DNA from: Martensiomyces pterosporus
Lineage: Eukaryota; Kickxellomycota; Kickxellomycetes; Kickxellales; Kickxellaceae
DNA length: 64,000 nt
Assembly (NCBI GenBank): GCA_025201845.1
Contig: MU603931.1
Location: forward strand, 62,001-126,000
Direction: 5' to 3'
Both the position numbers and the translations under genes were made by a program. The first letter of the stretch is position 1. Every line of letters begins with the position of its first letter. The notes beneath the pieces were generated by a model. It was given only the letters and a program-made list of their open reading frames with translations. It made no database searches and was not told the DNA's origin. Below are positions 21,114-30,923 of this stretch, piece by piece.

Positions 21114-21428
21114 TCCGAAAATTATAGCGCTATGAAAAACAGCAAAGTAGGGCAAGAAAGGTAAGGCAAGCTGTCTCGCCCCCTCGTCTGCCCCCTCAGC
21201 CCTAGTAGCAGCAGGCGCCAAACGCCGCTGCCAGCTCCAGGCGCTGCCTAACCCCAGCCGCCGCTCCTGCAACCAACAGGAAAACGGTAAAAATTTTCCA
21301 GATCAGCTCCCGGTGATTGCGCAAATCAGAGACCACAGTCCAAGCCACGTGTCTGCATGGTGTGGCGGTCGGGGCTTACATTTTCAAGCCCAGTAAACAA
21401 CCGCTGCCAGAGCGGCACTGCCATGTGT
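21114..21428. other. Intergenic region, TCTP promoter and MGM1 3' flank
   Basis: 315 bp. It holds the upstream region of the TCTP gene and the 3' flank of MGM1. No further feature seen. Confidence 0.5.
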
Positions 21429-24400
21429 TTAGAAGCTGGGGAACGGGCGGTATGGCGACGACGACCTGTCGCTGCCGGAGCTGATCCTGCTGAATGGCGA
21501 CAGGCCATCGTGTTTGTGCTCAGACGCCGCCTGCTGCCGAACCAGCTCCTGCAGCCGAGACATCACCACCTCCAGCTTCTGTCTGCGCTCCAGGAGCAAG
21601 AGCTGCTTGCCAACCCGCGGGTTCTGGCTGGCAAACTCGCGCGTCTGCTGCAGAGTCTTTCCATAGTACAGGTTCGAGTCGAGCTCGCGGGGGAACTGGA
21701 AGAAGAAGTCGTGCAGCAGCTCAAAGTTGATGAACAGGACCGCGTTATAAGCCAGCTTCTCCGCAACAACATCGAGGAAGATCTCTGGACAGAACCGCTT
21801 GTTGTCGGCCGATGCACAGGCGGTGCTGGAGAGCGCCTTTCGCCTCAGATGCAAGATGGCAAGCCTGTCCTGGATCAGCAGCGTCTGCTGTGCGCGCCTG
21901 ACAAGTTTCGGGCTGAACTGCGCATACCCAAACTCATCCGCGTCTCCATTTGCGCCGTCCGGGCTCTCAGTAGCAGACGTCAACGGTGCATCCGCATCGG
22001 CTGCTGGAGAGTCGCCAGATGCATTCGTCGGTGCGCCATGCTCGGCATTCCTTCTGGCAGCCTCCACCTGGATAGACACCGGGTCCAGACCGCTCTTTTC
22101 AGCAGACTTGACAAACTGCATGGCCTGCTGCAGCTGCCGCTTGGGCGTTGTTGAGCGAATCTTGACCAGAGACTGGCGGCAAAGTCGGATTTCGTTATCA
22201 ATCAGCGTTGCAGCCCGCTTCTGCGCCTTCCTCCACTCGTGAGGCTCCACCTCAACCTCGTACTTGAACGGCTTGATGGTGTTCTCGACCTGGTCGACTG
22301 TGGCGTGGTACTTGTTGCGCAGGATCTCATGGCTAAAGTTCAGCACTGCGCTGCGTGTCTCCGGGTGGTGGACAAACGGCTCTGTGTCCACCATTGAAGC
22401 GACATTGTCCATGAGCAAATCAGCGACCATCTGAGTCGTCCACCGCCCAACACCGCTCTTGGTCAGCAGTGCCGATGCGCGGTCGAGCTGGTGGTCCCAA
22501 TACGCGTCATCCTCCTCGCTCCACTCGGCAGATGCTGCACGCCCGTCCTTGGCTTTTGGCCCCCCGCTAGAGTCCCTGCCAGCATCTACTCGCCGGGTCA
22601 GCTTGGGCCCCTTTTGCTCCTTTACCGTGTCGGCAACCAAAAGCTCAGTGATCACGCCAGCGGTGGCTGTAGCTGCCTGCGACACCTTGGTTCTTACGTC
22701 CGACCACCATCCAGCAGCACGCGATCTGGTGACATGGCTGCTCAGCTCGTTGACTTCAGGGTCGCTCCAGTACAGCTCGGCACAGACATCCATCACGCGG
22801 CTTTCCAGCCACCGCTGGACCTCGGTGCGCAGCTGGGGCTTGCCGAACTGCTGCTGGAACGCCTTGAACCTTTGCTTCAGCGTGTCCAGGCTCTCCGCCA
22901 TATAGGACTCTGGGCTCACCCTTTCGTCGTTGTACTGCACCTTGATCTGGTACCTTGTCTCCTCCAGCTCGCTGCGCACAGCATCAACAAGCGTCGACAG
23001 GTTCCGCCGCATGCTGTCCTCCAGCACGCGCACAAGCTTGCGCCGCAGCGTGCCCACGCCCACCTGCACGCCAGGCTGATGGAACTCCTGGTACCGCTTA
23101 AAGTACTGCGCTTCGGAAAGCAGGATCTCATGTGACGTCTTCCCCGCCTTCTCCCGCACCGGCTTGCACACAACGCCAATGTATCCCAGGTGCAGCGGAT
23201 ACTCGTTCTGCGTCAGCATGTGCACAGCAGCCTCGGGCTCCGCCATATCCACCTTGGTTATCACGCCGATCGTGCGCATGCCGAGGGGGTCGTTGCGACG
23301 GCTGGCCTTGAGGGCTTCCGAGTTGGCCAGGTCGACGTCGGCGGCACACACGGCCAATATAATATTGGGCTGCTTCAAATACCCTTCGCACAGATCGCGG
23401 ATTTTTTGGCGCAGAATCGGCGGCTGCTTGCGGTTGACCACCTGGATGTACCCAGGCAAGTCAACCAGACGCAGATCAGGGACATGCGGCGAGTAGATGC
23501 GCAGCTCAACGGGCTTGTCAGACACGCACTCAGACTCGGGCACCGACATGTTCAGGTCGTATAGCGTGCGCTGGATCTGCCGGAAGTCCCTGATTCTGTC
23601 GAGGCCCAGCTGCGGGAACTCGCCATACTCCTCGTCCGAATCGGGTGTGTTGATAAGCGTCAGCTCGATCGGCCGGCGGGTGACCATGTTGTTCCCCTTG
23701 GGCAAAAACTCTTGGCCAACAATCGACTCGAGCACCGAGCTCTTGCCCGAGCTCTGCGACCCAATGACAACAATGCTCGGAAGCTCCAGAGCACTAGAGC
23801 GCCGGCCACTCTCGTCGATATCGCCACTGCTGCTGCTTTGGTCAACGGTTTTCAGAATAGTTTGTATCTCGAGCAGCTTCTTTGTCAGCTCCATCAGTGC
23901 GTTCTCGCCATTGTTGCCGCCATCGCGGCTGCTTGTCCGTCCAGTGCTTGCTGGCCGTGTGGGGGCCACTGGCACGTCAATGTCCTCGCCATCTTCCGAG
24001 TCTAGCTCGGGGCTGGTGTAGTAGTCGCCCTTTGGCGGTGGCACGCCATTTCCGCCGGATAGCGGATCAGTGCTGCCGCCATCGCCGCCACTCGACGACC
24101 CGAGGCCACTCCCCCAGCCTCCGCGGGGCGCAGCAGCCTTGTCAACCGAGCCACCACCGATCGCGTCCTTATCTGCCTCGTCGCTGTCGGAGTCCGCACT
24201 GCTACTGCGGAGCCATTCGGACTCGCGCATGTTCTCTAGCCACCCGCGCATGGTTTCTAAGCTGCCCGTCACCCATCCAGGCGCGTTCATCTGGCTCAGT
24301 TTGTACTCGATATAAGTCAGCGAGGCGATGGCCGACGTGAGGATCATCACAGGCAGCCGGAGACCCGCCTTCAGGGCATGCAGGATCCCACTGAGCATGG

Positions 24401-24869
24401 ACATGAGCACCCTGCCGCTTGCCAGCCTCCTCAACGGCCCGCTGGGAATGTAGTAGCGCATCGTAGCCGCAGCGATAAACCGCCTGCCAGCAAAGCCGCC
24501 CAGCGGCGGTCTGGCGGTGCCTGAAAACAGCGAGCTCGACATGGCTCCTCTCTTGGCAAACACCCTGTATCCAGCGCGCTGTAGAGTGGACATGGGAGAG
24601 ACAGAAGACGAGAGCGGGCTGATACCTATTAGCCTCTTCTGTGGGGTATACGACTGTCCATTGAGACGAGCACCACAAGCCAGACGTGGCATGCTAGTCG
24701 GTGTGGTGAAAGAGCCAAGCGAAGATACCGTTCGGTATGCTGCTGGCGGGATTGCGTGGTTGACATGTGCGCCTGGCAAGGGCCGTGACGTTGCTGGCGC
24801 ACTCCTGCCCCAAATCGGCGCTTTGCCATTCAGCTCCAGCAAGAGCCTTCTCGCTCCCGCAACCTGCAT
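21429..24869 (-). CDS. MGM1: Mitochondrial dynamin-like GTPase MGM1/OPA1
   Basis: About 1146 residues. The N-terminus is long, basic and Ser/Pro-rich, fitting a presequence. A hydrophobic segment (LPVMILTSAIASLTYIEYKL) follows, likely the inner-membrane anchor and nearby rhomboid cleavage region. The dynamin GTPase domain has G1 GSQSSGKS near residue 369, G3 DLPG and G4 TKVD, followed by VVNRKQPP. The stalk and C-terminal helices cover the rest. MGM1 fuses inner membranes and shapes cristae. The protein is longer than yeast Mgm1 (about 900 residues), with an Asp/Ser/Gly-rich insert between anchor and GTPase. ATG 24869 is chosen; ATGs further downstream in the presequence are alternatives, and a small N-terminal intron cannot be excluded. 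Confidence 0.9.
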   Translation of the reverse strand: MQVAGARRLLLELNGKAPIWGRSAPATSRPLPGAHVNHAIPPAAYRTVSSLGSFTTPTSMPRLACGARLNGQSYTPQKRLIGISPLSSSVSPMSTLQRAGYRVFAKRGAMSSSLFSGTARPPLGGFAGRRFIAAATMRYYIPSGPLRRLASGRVLMSMLSGILHALKAGLRLPVMILTSAIASLTYIEYKLSQMNAPGWVTGSLETMRGWLENMRESEWLRSSSADSDSDEADKDAIGGGSVDKAAAPRGGWGSGLGSSSGGDGGSTDPLSGGNGVPPPKGDYYTSPELDSEDGEDIDVPVAPTRPASTGRTSSRDGGNNGENALMELTKKLLEIQTILKTVDQSSSSGDIDESGRRSSALELPSIVVIGSQSSGKSSVLESIVGQEFLPKGNNMVTRRPIELTLINTPDSDEEYGEFPQLGLDRIRDFRQIQRTLYDLNMSVPESECVSDKPVELRIYSPHVPDLRLVDLPGYIQVVNRKQPPILRQKIRDLCEGYLKQPNIILAVCAADVDLANSEALKASRRNDPLGMRTIGVITKVDMAEPEAAVHMLTQNEYPLHLGYIGVVCKPVREKAGKTSHEILLSEAQYFKRYQEFHQPGVQVGVGTLRRKLVRVLEDSMRRNLSTLVDAVRSELEETRYQIKVQYNDERVSPESYMAESLDTLKQRFKAFQQQFGKPQLRTEVQRWLESRVMDVCAELYWSDPEVNELSSHVTRSRAAGWWSDVRTKVSQAATATAGVITELLVADTVKEQKGPKLTRRVDAGRDSSGGPKAKDGRAASAEWSEEDDAYWDHQLDRASALLTKSGVGRWTTQMVADLLMDNVASMVDTEPFVHHPETRSAVLNFSHEILRNKYHATVDQVENTIKPFKYEVEVEPHEWRKAQKRAATLIDNEIRLCRQSLVKIRSTTPKRQLQQAMQFVKSAEKSGLDPVSIQVEAARRNAEHGAPTNASGDSPAADADAPLTSATESPDGANGDADEFGYAQFSPKLVRRAQQTLLIQDRLAILHLRRKALSSTACASADNKRFCPEIFLDVVAEKLAYNAVLFINFELLHDFFFQFPRELDSNLYYGKTLQQTREFASQNPRVGKQLLLLERRQKLEVVMSRLQELVRQQAASEHKHDGLSPFSRISSGSDRSSSPYRPFPSF

Positions 24870-25306
24870 TTGGCCAACTGTAAATAGCGAGTACGAAGAA
24901 ACAAAAAGAAGCAAGTATGCAGCGCGGTGCTTTTTAGCTCGAGACAAATGGAAAATACGTGCTGTTTGAATGTGTGCGTAGAGAGGGGAAGTATTGTTGG
25001 CAGCAGTAGGCGAAAAAGAGCCAAGAAGGCGAAATACACACAAGGAGAGCGGGCTTGGCCACGATCCAGGCTAATCACACGGCCTATTCCATGCCTCGCA
25101 ACAGTGGCTTTTCCTGGCATCAGTGATGAGGATAAGCAGCAGTCCGCAACATCTGCACCAGCTTGCCCTGCACATGGAGGTTGCCTGCTGATGCGGCGGC
25201 TTAGAGCAGTTGTAGTAAATATATGGAAAGGGTGAAAGAGCGAAGAAACAGCAAAAGTTATAGGCAGAGAAAAGCAAGCATCTACTCCTTTGGCGGCGTG
25301 TGCTGT
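24870..25306. other. Intergenic region, MGM1 promoter and QCR6 3' flank
   Basis: About 437 bp. No coding exon recognised. Confidence 0.5.
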
Positions 25307-26049
25307 CTACTTGAGCTTGGCGAAGATCTGGGGGACAGCCTACATATGGAGAATTGTACGCATTGCAAACACAAGCGATATAGCCATTAGCAAACGCAAA
25401 GCGCACTCAGGCCATCGCGCCTGATCCAGCAACGCTAGCAGCAACGCTAGCCAGAACAGCGTCTACTTACGCATTGGTCGACGCAGTGCATGAAGTGAAG
25501 GAGCTCCTCGGCGCAGCTCTCGCTGGAGCCCTCCTCAACCCGGGCAGCGCAAACCTCAAGGTGGTGCTTGAGGGCCTTGCAGGCATGGGTCTCACCGCAA
25601 GCTACAAGGAAAGGCACAGGTCAAGTAGACAGGATGGAGTGCTTGCGTGTGCTGTTAGTTTGGGGCAGAATCCAACAAATCTGAAGCGCAAATTTATGTA
25701 ATAATGTGGCTGCCTGTCGTCGCGATTCAAGTGAATTGACACGCAACAGCCGCATCTCCTGATAGGCGTCCTTGACCACAAGCAAGTACTTACCCTCCTT
25801 GATAGCGGGGGCGTGATCCTCAGCCTCCTCCTCCTCCTCCTCCTCCTCCTCTTCCTCTTCCTCCTCGGCTTCTACCTCCTCCTCGGCCTCTTCCTCGACG
25901 GGGTCCTCAGCGACAACCTCAGCAGGGTCCTCGGCAACGGCCTCAGCGTCCGCAGCGGCAGGAGCCTCAATGGCAGCAGGGGTCTCGGCCTCCTCGGCGT
26001 AGACGGGGGTAACGTAGCTGAAAGGGTTGATAAGGTCGAAAATGCTCAT
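25307..26049 (-). CDS. QCR6: Cytochrome bc1 complex subunit 6 (hinge protein)
   Basis: 139 residues in three exons: 25794-26049, 25471-25601 and 25307-25339 (the last only eleven codons including stop). All borders are GTAAGT or GTAAGT-like with TAG acceptors, and frame is kept. The N-terminal half is Ala/Glu-rich with a run of about 14 Glu. The C-terminal half holds the hinge helices with four Cys: CGETHAC, then HHLEVC, SSESC and MHCVDQC, which form intramolecular disulphides in this family. QCR6 lies on the intermembrane-space side of complex III near cytochrome c1 and cytochrome c. The last exon gives AVPQIFAKLK, a conserved C-terminus. Confidence 0.93.
25824..25866. repeat. Trinucleotide repeat coding the QCR6 poly-Glu run
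   Basis: CTC/CTT triplets on the plus strand, read GAG/GAA on the coding strand, form an almost uninterrupted run inside QCR6 exon 1. Confidence 0.85.
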
Positions 26050-26464
26050 TGTATGTAGAGAGGAGTGGCGCGTCGTGGTTTAAAACAAGCGGAACAAAGT
26101 ACACCCTAGACGTGCAAGAAAGAGAAAATTTGAATTGGAACAGGCGGAAAAGAGAACGGAAAAAGTAATTCAGCCCGAATCCCTCGCCATCGAATTGCAG
26201 GCTGGTCTTTGGTGTGCGATAAGGCTTGCATGTGGAAGGGCGCCAAAGATCATCAGCATCCTTGATCTCCGCTAATCAAGCGTTTGCAATCTCCAATCCA
26301 GCAGAAGCGCGCTCCCCATGGCTTCTGGCGCGCCCCACCTCTGCTGGATACTTCATAGGCGGTCTAGCGTAGCGCGAGCAGTGGCAAGGATGCTGCGGTA
26401 TATGTAGGAAGAAGAGACAAAACCAGCATGAGACAATAGGTTAAGGAAAGAAGAAAACAACAGT
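26050..26464. other. Intergenic region, QCR6 promoter and SNF4 3' flank
   Basis: 415 bp. No coding exon recognised. Confidence 0.5.
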
Positions 26465-27744
26465 CTAGATGATGAGTGCTCTGAGGACATCGCTGAGGGC
26501 AACTACGCCCACAGGCCTTATATCGTCGTCGACAACAATCAAGCGCTGCACCTGGGTCTTGCGGATAGTGTCGAGCACCGAGTACAGCGTGTCGTTCTGC
26601 TTGCATGTATGGACACCCGGGTAGTCGTCGGGCCTCAAAGCCAGTGCCTCGGATACCGGGGTGTCGAGCTCATCAAGCATGCCCTCGCGTGCCAGGAGGA
26701 TGATGTCTGACTCGGCAAACACATTGAGCACGACGCCGTTCTCGTCGAGGATTGGCACGACTGAAATGTTGTTGTCGACAAACATGCGGATAATATCGAT
26801 CACAGGCACGTCCATGGTGGACGTGATGAGGTCGCCATACGTGCCAATATCAAGGTCGTAGAGCGAGTGCTGCTTTAACCGCTTCTTATCGTCGATGTTG
26901 GCGGCCATAAAGTTGAGGATTCTGTAGATCGACAGCATCGACACGATGACGTCGCCGCCAGTATCCGTGTCCTCATCGACCAGAGCCAGCGCCGAGTAGT
27001 CGGTGGCAAGAAGGCGCCGGGAGACCTCGTATATCGTGTCGAGCGGGTTGGCGCACAGGGTGTTGGTTTGCCGTGACTTGAACCGCAAGAGCAGCTCCTT
27101 GTAGTTTTCCAGCTGTGTCTGCCCAAGATCCTCGATCGCCTCGGTGTACGAGAAGTTAGTGTAGTAGTACTGGATCAAGTTGACCAGGTCGGTTGTTGTC
27201 AGCATGCCGGCATAGCAGTTCTCTGTAGAGTCGTACATTGGAGCAGACTCAACGCCTACACAAGCGCGTGTTGTCGAACAAACCAGTAGTTTGTCATGTG
27301 AAGTAGTCACACCCACAAACACCCAAGCAGCGTGAAGGCATGCACGTGTGGTTAGCATCGGGGTAAGGGATACGTGTGCGCTTCATGCGGCGCATAATGA
27401 CATGCCTAGAGCCCCAGTTTTTGTCCGTGAGCATAGCGGATTTCTCCTTGGACTGGAGCGCTTGCTCTCCGCCACACCTGCGCAAGGGCAGCACAGCCGC
27501 CGTTTCTCACAGAGGGTAGCCCTGCTGCAATTCGTGTCTTTGGCTTACCATTCTGCACCAGCGCGGAGAGCGCCTTAGTCACTAGCAGCTTTGTGTCGAG
27601 AATGATAAGACGGAAGCTGACCGGTATCATGTCGTAGGCCGAGTGCTGTTTAAGGAAGAAGCTCGCATGCTGTGCCAGCTCACGGCGCTTAATTTCGGCC
27701 TGGCTGCCGCTGCGGCTCTTTGCTTGTGCGCCAGGGATATCCAT
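26465..27744 (-). CDS. SNF4: AMPK/SNF1 gamma subunit
   Basis: 328 residues in two exons, 27549-27744 and 26465-27255. The 293-bp intron splits a Gly codon inside QNG|VESAP. Four CBS repeats make the nucleotide-sensing gamma subunit of the SNF1/AMP-activated kinase. Repeat 1 spans the intron (FLKQHSAYDMIP to GMLTTTDL). Later repeats carry SMLSIYRILNFM, NVFAESDIILLA and VGVVALSDVLRALI. The complex signals glucose and energy limitation. Upstream lies a shared promoter with EMC5. The length matches yeast Snf4 (322 residues). Confidence 0.94.
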
Positions 27745-28190
27745 GCGTGCTGGGAGGAGAAAAGGCGTGCTGCTAGCAGAAAGGAGACAAGTGCAAGAAA
27801 GGAGAGACTGGCAGCCGCTGAAGAGGTGGAGAGGAAACAAGCAGCAAGGTGGTGGGAGAGAGGAGGGAAAGGCAAAGTGGCCAACGCAGCAGCGTGCTGA
27901 AGTGGTGGGGCGGTTTGTGTGGTGCTCTGGCTCGCCCAGCGGCTGCTGGATTGCCCACGGCCAACCGCTGAGCGAGCCCGCAAAACGCGCGTGCCATCAG
28001 AAAGACTGCGCCAGCAAGCAAATTCGAGCAAGCACTCCCATCTCTGCTCCCGGCATCTCTCTTGTAATTTACAATCACGCCTTCCTTGCTCCTCTTCACA
28101 TACACAGGCGCTTTATTGCTGTTCTTGGCTGCGAAGCGCACACGCATACCAACCGATTTCGTGGTTTCGATTATAGACCCAAAAAGAAGA
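27745..28190. promoter_or_regulatory. Bidirectional promoter between SNF4 and EMC5
   Basis: 446 bp between divergent ATGs. The SNF4 side is purine-rich on the plus strand (pyrimidine-rich on the SNF4 sense strand). No discrete binding site is claimed. Confidence 0.4.
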
Positions 28191-28544
28191 ATGGCAGCGA
28201 GCACAGACAACAGCCTGAAGCTAGCAGCCAAGGGCGTATCGGCTATTGCCTTCCTGTTCATGCTGCATTCAGGCTACGCCGCGCGCGAATACATTCTGTA
28301 CAGCAAGTCGCTCGGCAGACAGGACCTCTCTCTTCCCAGCGAAATCGTAGCAGAGTGCCTTGTCGCTCTGGCGGTCATGACAATTGCCGTGGTGGTCGGT
28401 GTTGGCGAGCTCAAGCCCGTGAGCTACGAGGCAGAGATGAAGCGGTACTCCATTGACGGCGTCTACTCGAGACCCTCGTTCCAGGCCTTCAACCACCGCG
28501 GCCGGTTCCTCCGCCCTGTCAAGCCGCTGCCGGTAGCCGAGTAG
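28191..28544 (+). CDS. EMC5: ER membrane protein complex subunit 5 (MMGT family)
   Basis: 117-residue intronless membrane protein. Two hydrophobic segments, about residues 11-30 (AAKGVSAIAFLFMLHSGYAA) and 54-72 (VAECLVALAVMTIAVVV), flank a polar loop containing LSLPSEIV. The C-terminal signature SFQAFNHRGR matches the SFxxFNHRGR box of MMGT1/EMC5. The EMC inserts tail-anchored and multipass proteins into the ER membrane; some animal homologues were first described as magnesium transporters. Frame upstream of this ATG lacks similarity. Confidence 0.86.
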   Translation: MAASTDNSLKLAAKGVSAIAFLFMLHSGYAAREYILYSKSLGRQDLSLPSEIVAECLVALAVMTIAVVVGVGELKPVSYEAEMKRYSIDGVYSRPSFQAFNHRGRFLRPVKPLPVAE

Positions 28545-28842
28545 ATGCCCTGTATGGTGCTCAAAAATGTAGCCGCCCATTTGTTGCTCTATTTTTCCTT
28601 CTATTCCAAACAAGACATCTACCGCGAGGAGAGGTGCAAGAGCCCTACTGGCCCTTGTTGCGCTGGGCCGTTTGTTGCTGCTATAATATATCATCAAATG
28701 TAGCATGATATATGCACTCCCACAAGAGTCCAGCGCCCAACGTGTGTGTGATAGCACTGCAAAATGCGCAGTGGGCGTTTACTACATGTTCAACAGCACT
28801 AAGCGCAGCACCATTCCTCGGAACACTCGTAAATAAAAGGCA

Positions 28843-30304
28843 ATGCTTTCATCTACGTCGTCAGCACCAAATGAGGGATCTGGACCAGCAAGCACAGTCG
28901 ATTCCCTATGCGATTTCTGTAAGCACTCATCTACATGCTCGCCTTTTTGGCTGTGCTTCTCCATGTGTTTGCCCATGTACTTCTAACATGTCCCTCACTG
29001 GTGTGCGCGTTGTGCTGGTTACTGTACACTTTGAGTAGTGGAGGTTTTCATACACGCCGTTCTATGCACGCGCAGAGTTTACCCTGTAAGTGTGCAAGCT
29101 CGAGTGCAAATTCGAACCAACGTCAATGTGGCGTGCTTTGCATGGATATACACCCCGATTCTGACCCTCCGTACTCGCTGCCTACACAGTGGGTTTGCAA
29201 TAGGAAACGCTGTTTGAAAGCAGATTCGCCTATGGGATCCCCGTCAAGGCGAGCAGGCACCCCGAGCTCAACCAATACATAAGCGACGCTGTTTCGGCAA
29301 TCAGAACAGAGCTGGTCAAGGCCAAGGAGCCGGGCGATGCAATGATAAACATTGTGGATGGAGCAGGCGTGCCGATTGAGTCGTTTGTACTGGAAATCTC
29401 GGCCATCGCTGGCCCATACAGCAACAGGTAACACGTCAATTTGACTGCTGTCTAGCGAGCAATGCTGGGCAACATGCAGCTCCAGGTGCACGTTTTGCAG
29501 TATTAACTTTCTGGTCAGCCCCGATGGTACATAGACACGACGTCGAGCTACGAGCGGCTTTGATAAGGATAAACACGCTAGAAGCAGTAGCACTGCCAAA
29601 AGGTACTAGTAATGTAACGCACAGCTGCGTGCCTGAATCGGGCTGCTGAAGTGCCGCATGCCATGGCGAAATGGTGGCAGTAGCCGGAAGCTGCAGCGGC
29701 TAATATGGAAAATGTGCATCTCTGCTTGCTGCTACTGTGTTTTGCTTTACTGCGAAACGGCGAGTGGTGGTCTGGTATTTAGGAGCAACGTTTCAAGTGT
29801 GCTACCGCGCGCGAGATGGAGAGGCGCCATCGCTTGACAAGGCAAGGACTGAAACATACTGCAAATTCTGGAATGTCCGGAACAGTAGCACGCGTGCACC
29901 TCACAAATGGAGCCTACTGTGCCCTGGAAGCCTACTAAATAACAACTGTCCCCGCCATCGCCATGAGCTGTCTGTTGCGTGTTTTGGCGGCGTTATTAGA
30001 ACGAGTGGGTGCCGCAGATCAGCGATGCTTCGGGACAAAAGGTCGAGCGAAATGGCGACAAGGCGCCACGGCTGGTGCCGCTGAGCTCGGTGAACGGAGA
30101 CAGCTTAAAGGTAAGGGAGCTATTATTGCGGCTGCGATTGCGATTGCGATTGCGATTGCGATTAGGCCGCCACATATTCTGAGCACAATGGCTGCGTAAT
30201 TAAAGCCTCGCTGGCACCTTGAATACGCCGGCAATCTTGGCTGCTGCTGCTGTGTTTAGGCGCAGGCATTCGCGATTCTTCGCAGGGACGCAATCTCGGA
30301 TTAG
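28843..30304 (+). CDS. REV7: REV7/MAD2L2 HORMA-domain protein, seven exons
   Basis: 220 residues assembled from exons 28843-28918, 29039-29085, 29204-29427, 29535-29602, 29783-29874, 30000-30110 and 30260-30304. Total 663 coding bases, in frame throughout. REV7 is the HORMA adaptor of translesion polymerase zeta and of shieldin-type repair complexes. The order of conserved blocks matches MAD2L2: LCDFLEVFIHAV, RVYPETLF, HPELNQYISDAV, VPIESFVLEIS, VELRAALIRI (helix C), GATFQVCYRARDG, NEWVPQISD, then APRLVPLSSV near the end. Most introns are 105-180 bp; intron 3 has a TATTAAC branch-point-like site 27-33 bases before its acceptor. Weak points are the unusual donor GTCCGG after exon 5 and the last exon: read-through at 30111 would instead end at 30182 (229 residues). 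Confidence 0.87.
30134..30163. repeat. (GCGATT)5 hexanucleotide microsatellite
   Basis: Five perfect hexamers inside proposed REV7 intron 6, just after the exon 6 donor at 30111. If the intron were retained the repeat would be read as alternating Arg-Leu. Confidence 0.9.
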
Positions 30305-30923
30305 AGCTGGGATCCAATCGATTTGCAGCAAAGGACGGGTGACGTGTGGCGGGGGCGCTGACCAGGATCGAGAGGAGGAGAAAGACTCGCCTGCGAGGGG
30401 AGGAGCAAGCTGCACACATGCCAGAAGCGCTCGGCGGCAGTGAAGCGGCGCTGTCAACCTCCAGTCATCGCAGCCAAGTGCAGGCAAGACAGGAGACGGC
30501 GGAAGAGGGGTGGGGCTGCAGCCGCTGGTTGGGCGGGTCTGCCCACCCCCCTTCTGCTCTTCAGCGGTGGGCAGGGGGCATGCACGGCGCGCTTGCGAGG
30601 GCGCTGGGTTGAGCAGGCGCAGGCGGCTTGCCTCTCCCCACCCAGCTGCACGAAATTCTCCCCTTTCTTAGCCCACACATCCGCCGGCCCAGGAGAAATC
30701 ATTTCCTTCTCGCTTCTAACGCCTTTCGTATTTTTCACTATATTTTCTTTTCCATCCTTATTCCTTATTATCTTTTTCTCTATACTTCCTCCTTTTTATC
30801 TTTGCTCTTTTCTCAGTCAAACTCCATTGCCGCAAAGCACAGCCTTCCCTCCGCCTCCTCGTCGTTCTCTACTTATTTCAATACCCTTTCTTTTATCTTC
30901 CTTTCTCAATTTATTCTCAGTTA
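30305..30923 (+). promoter_or_regulatory. PUB1 promoter and pyrimidine-rich 5' leader
   Basis: About 620 bp upstream of PUB1. From about 30660 to the ATG the plus strand is strongly C/T-rich with few G, as is common in leaders of highly expressed fungal genes. No exon seen. Confidence 0.5.

Noticed and set aside
29428..29534. Helix-like reading RAMLGNMQLQVHVLQ after REV7 exon 3
   Set aside because: It looked like HORMA helix C, but it would need a 28-base intron and wrong phase. The true helix (VELRAALIRI) is in exon 4, 29535-29602.
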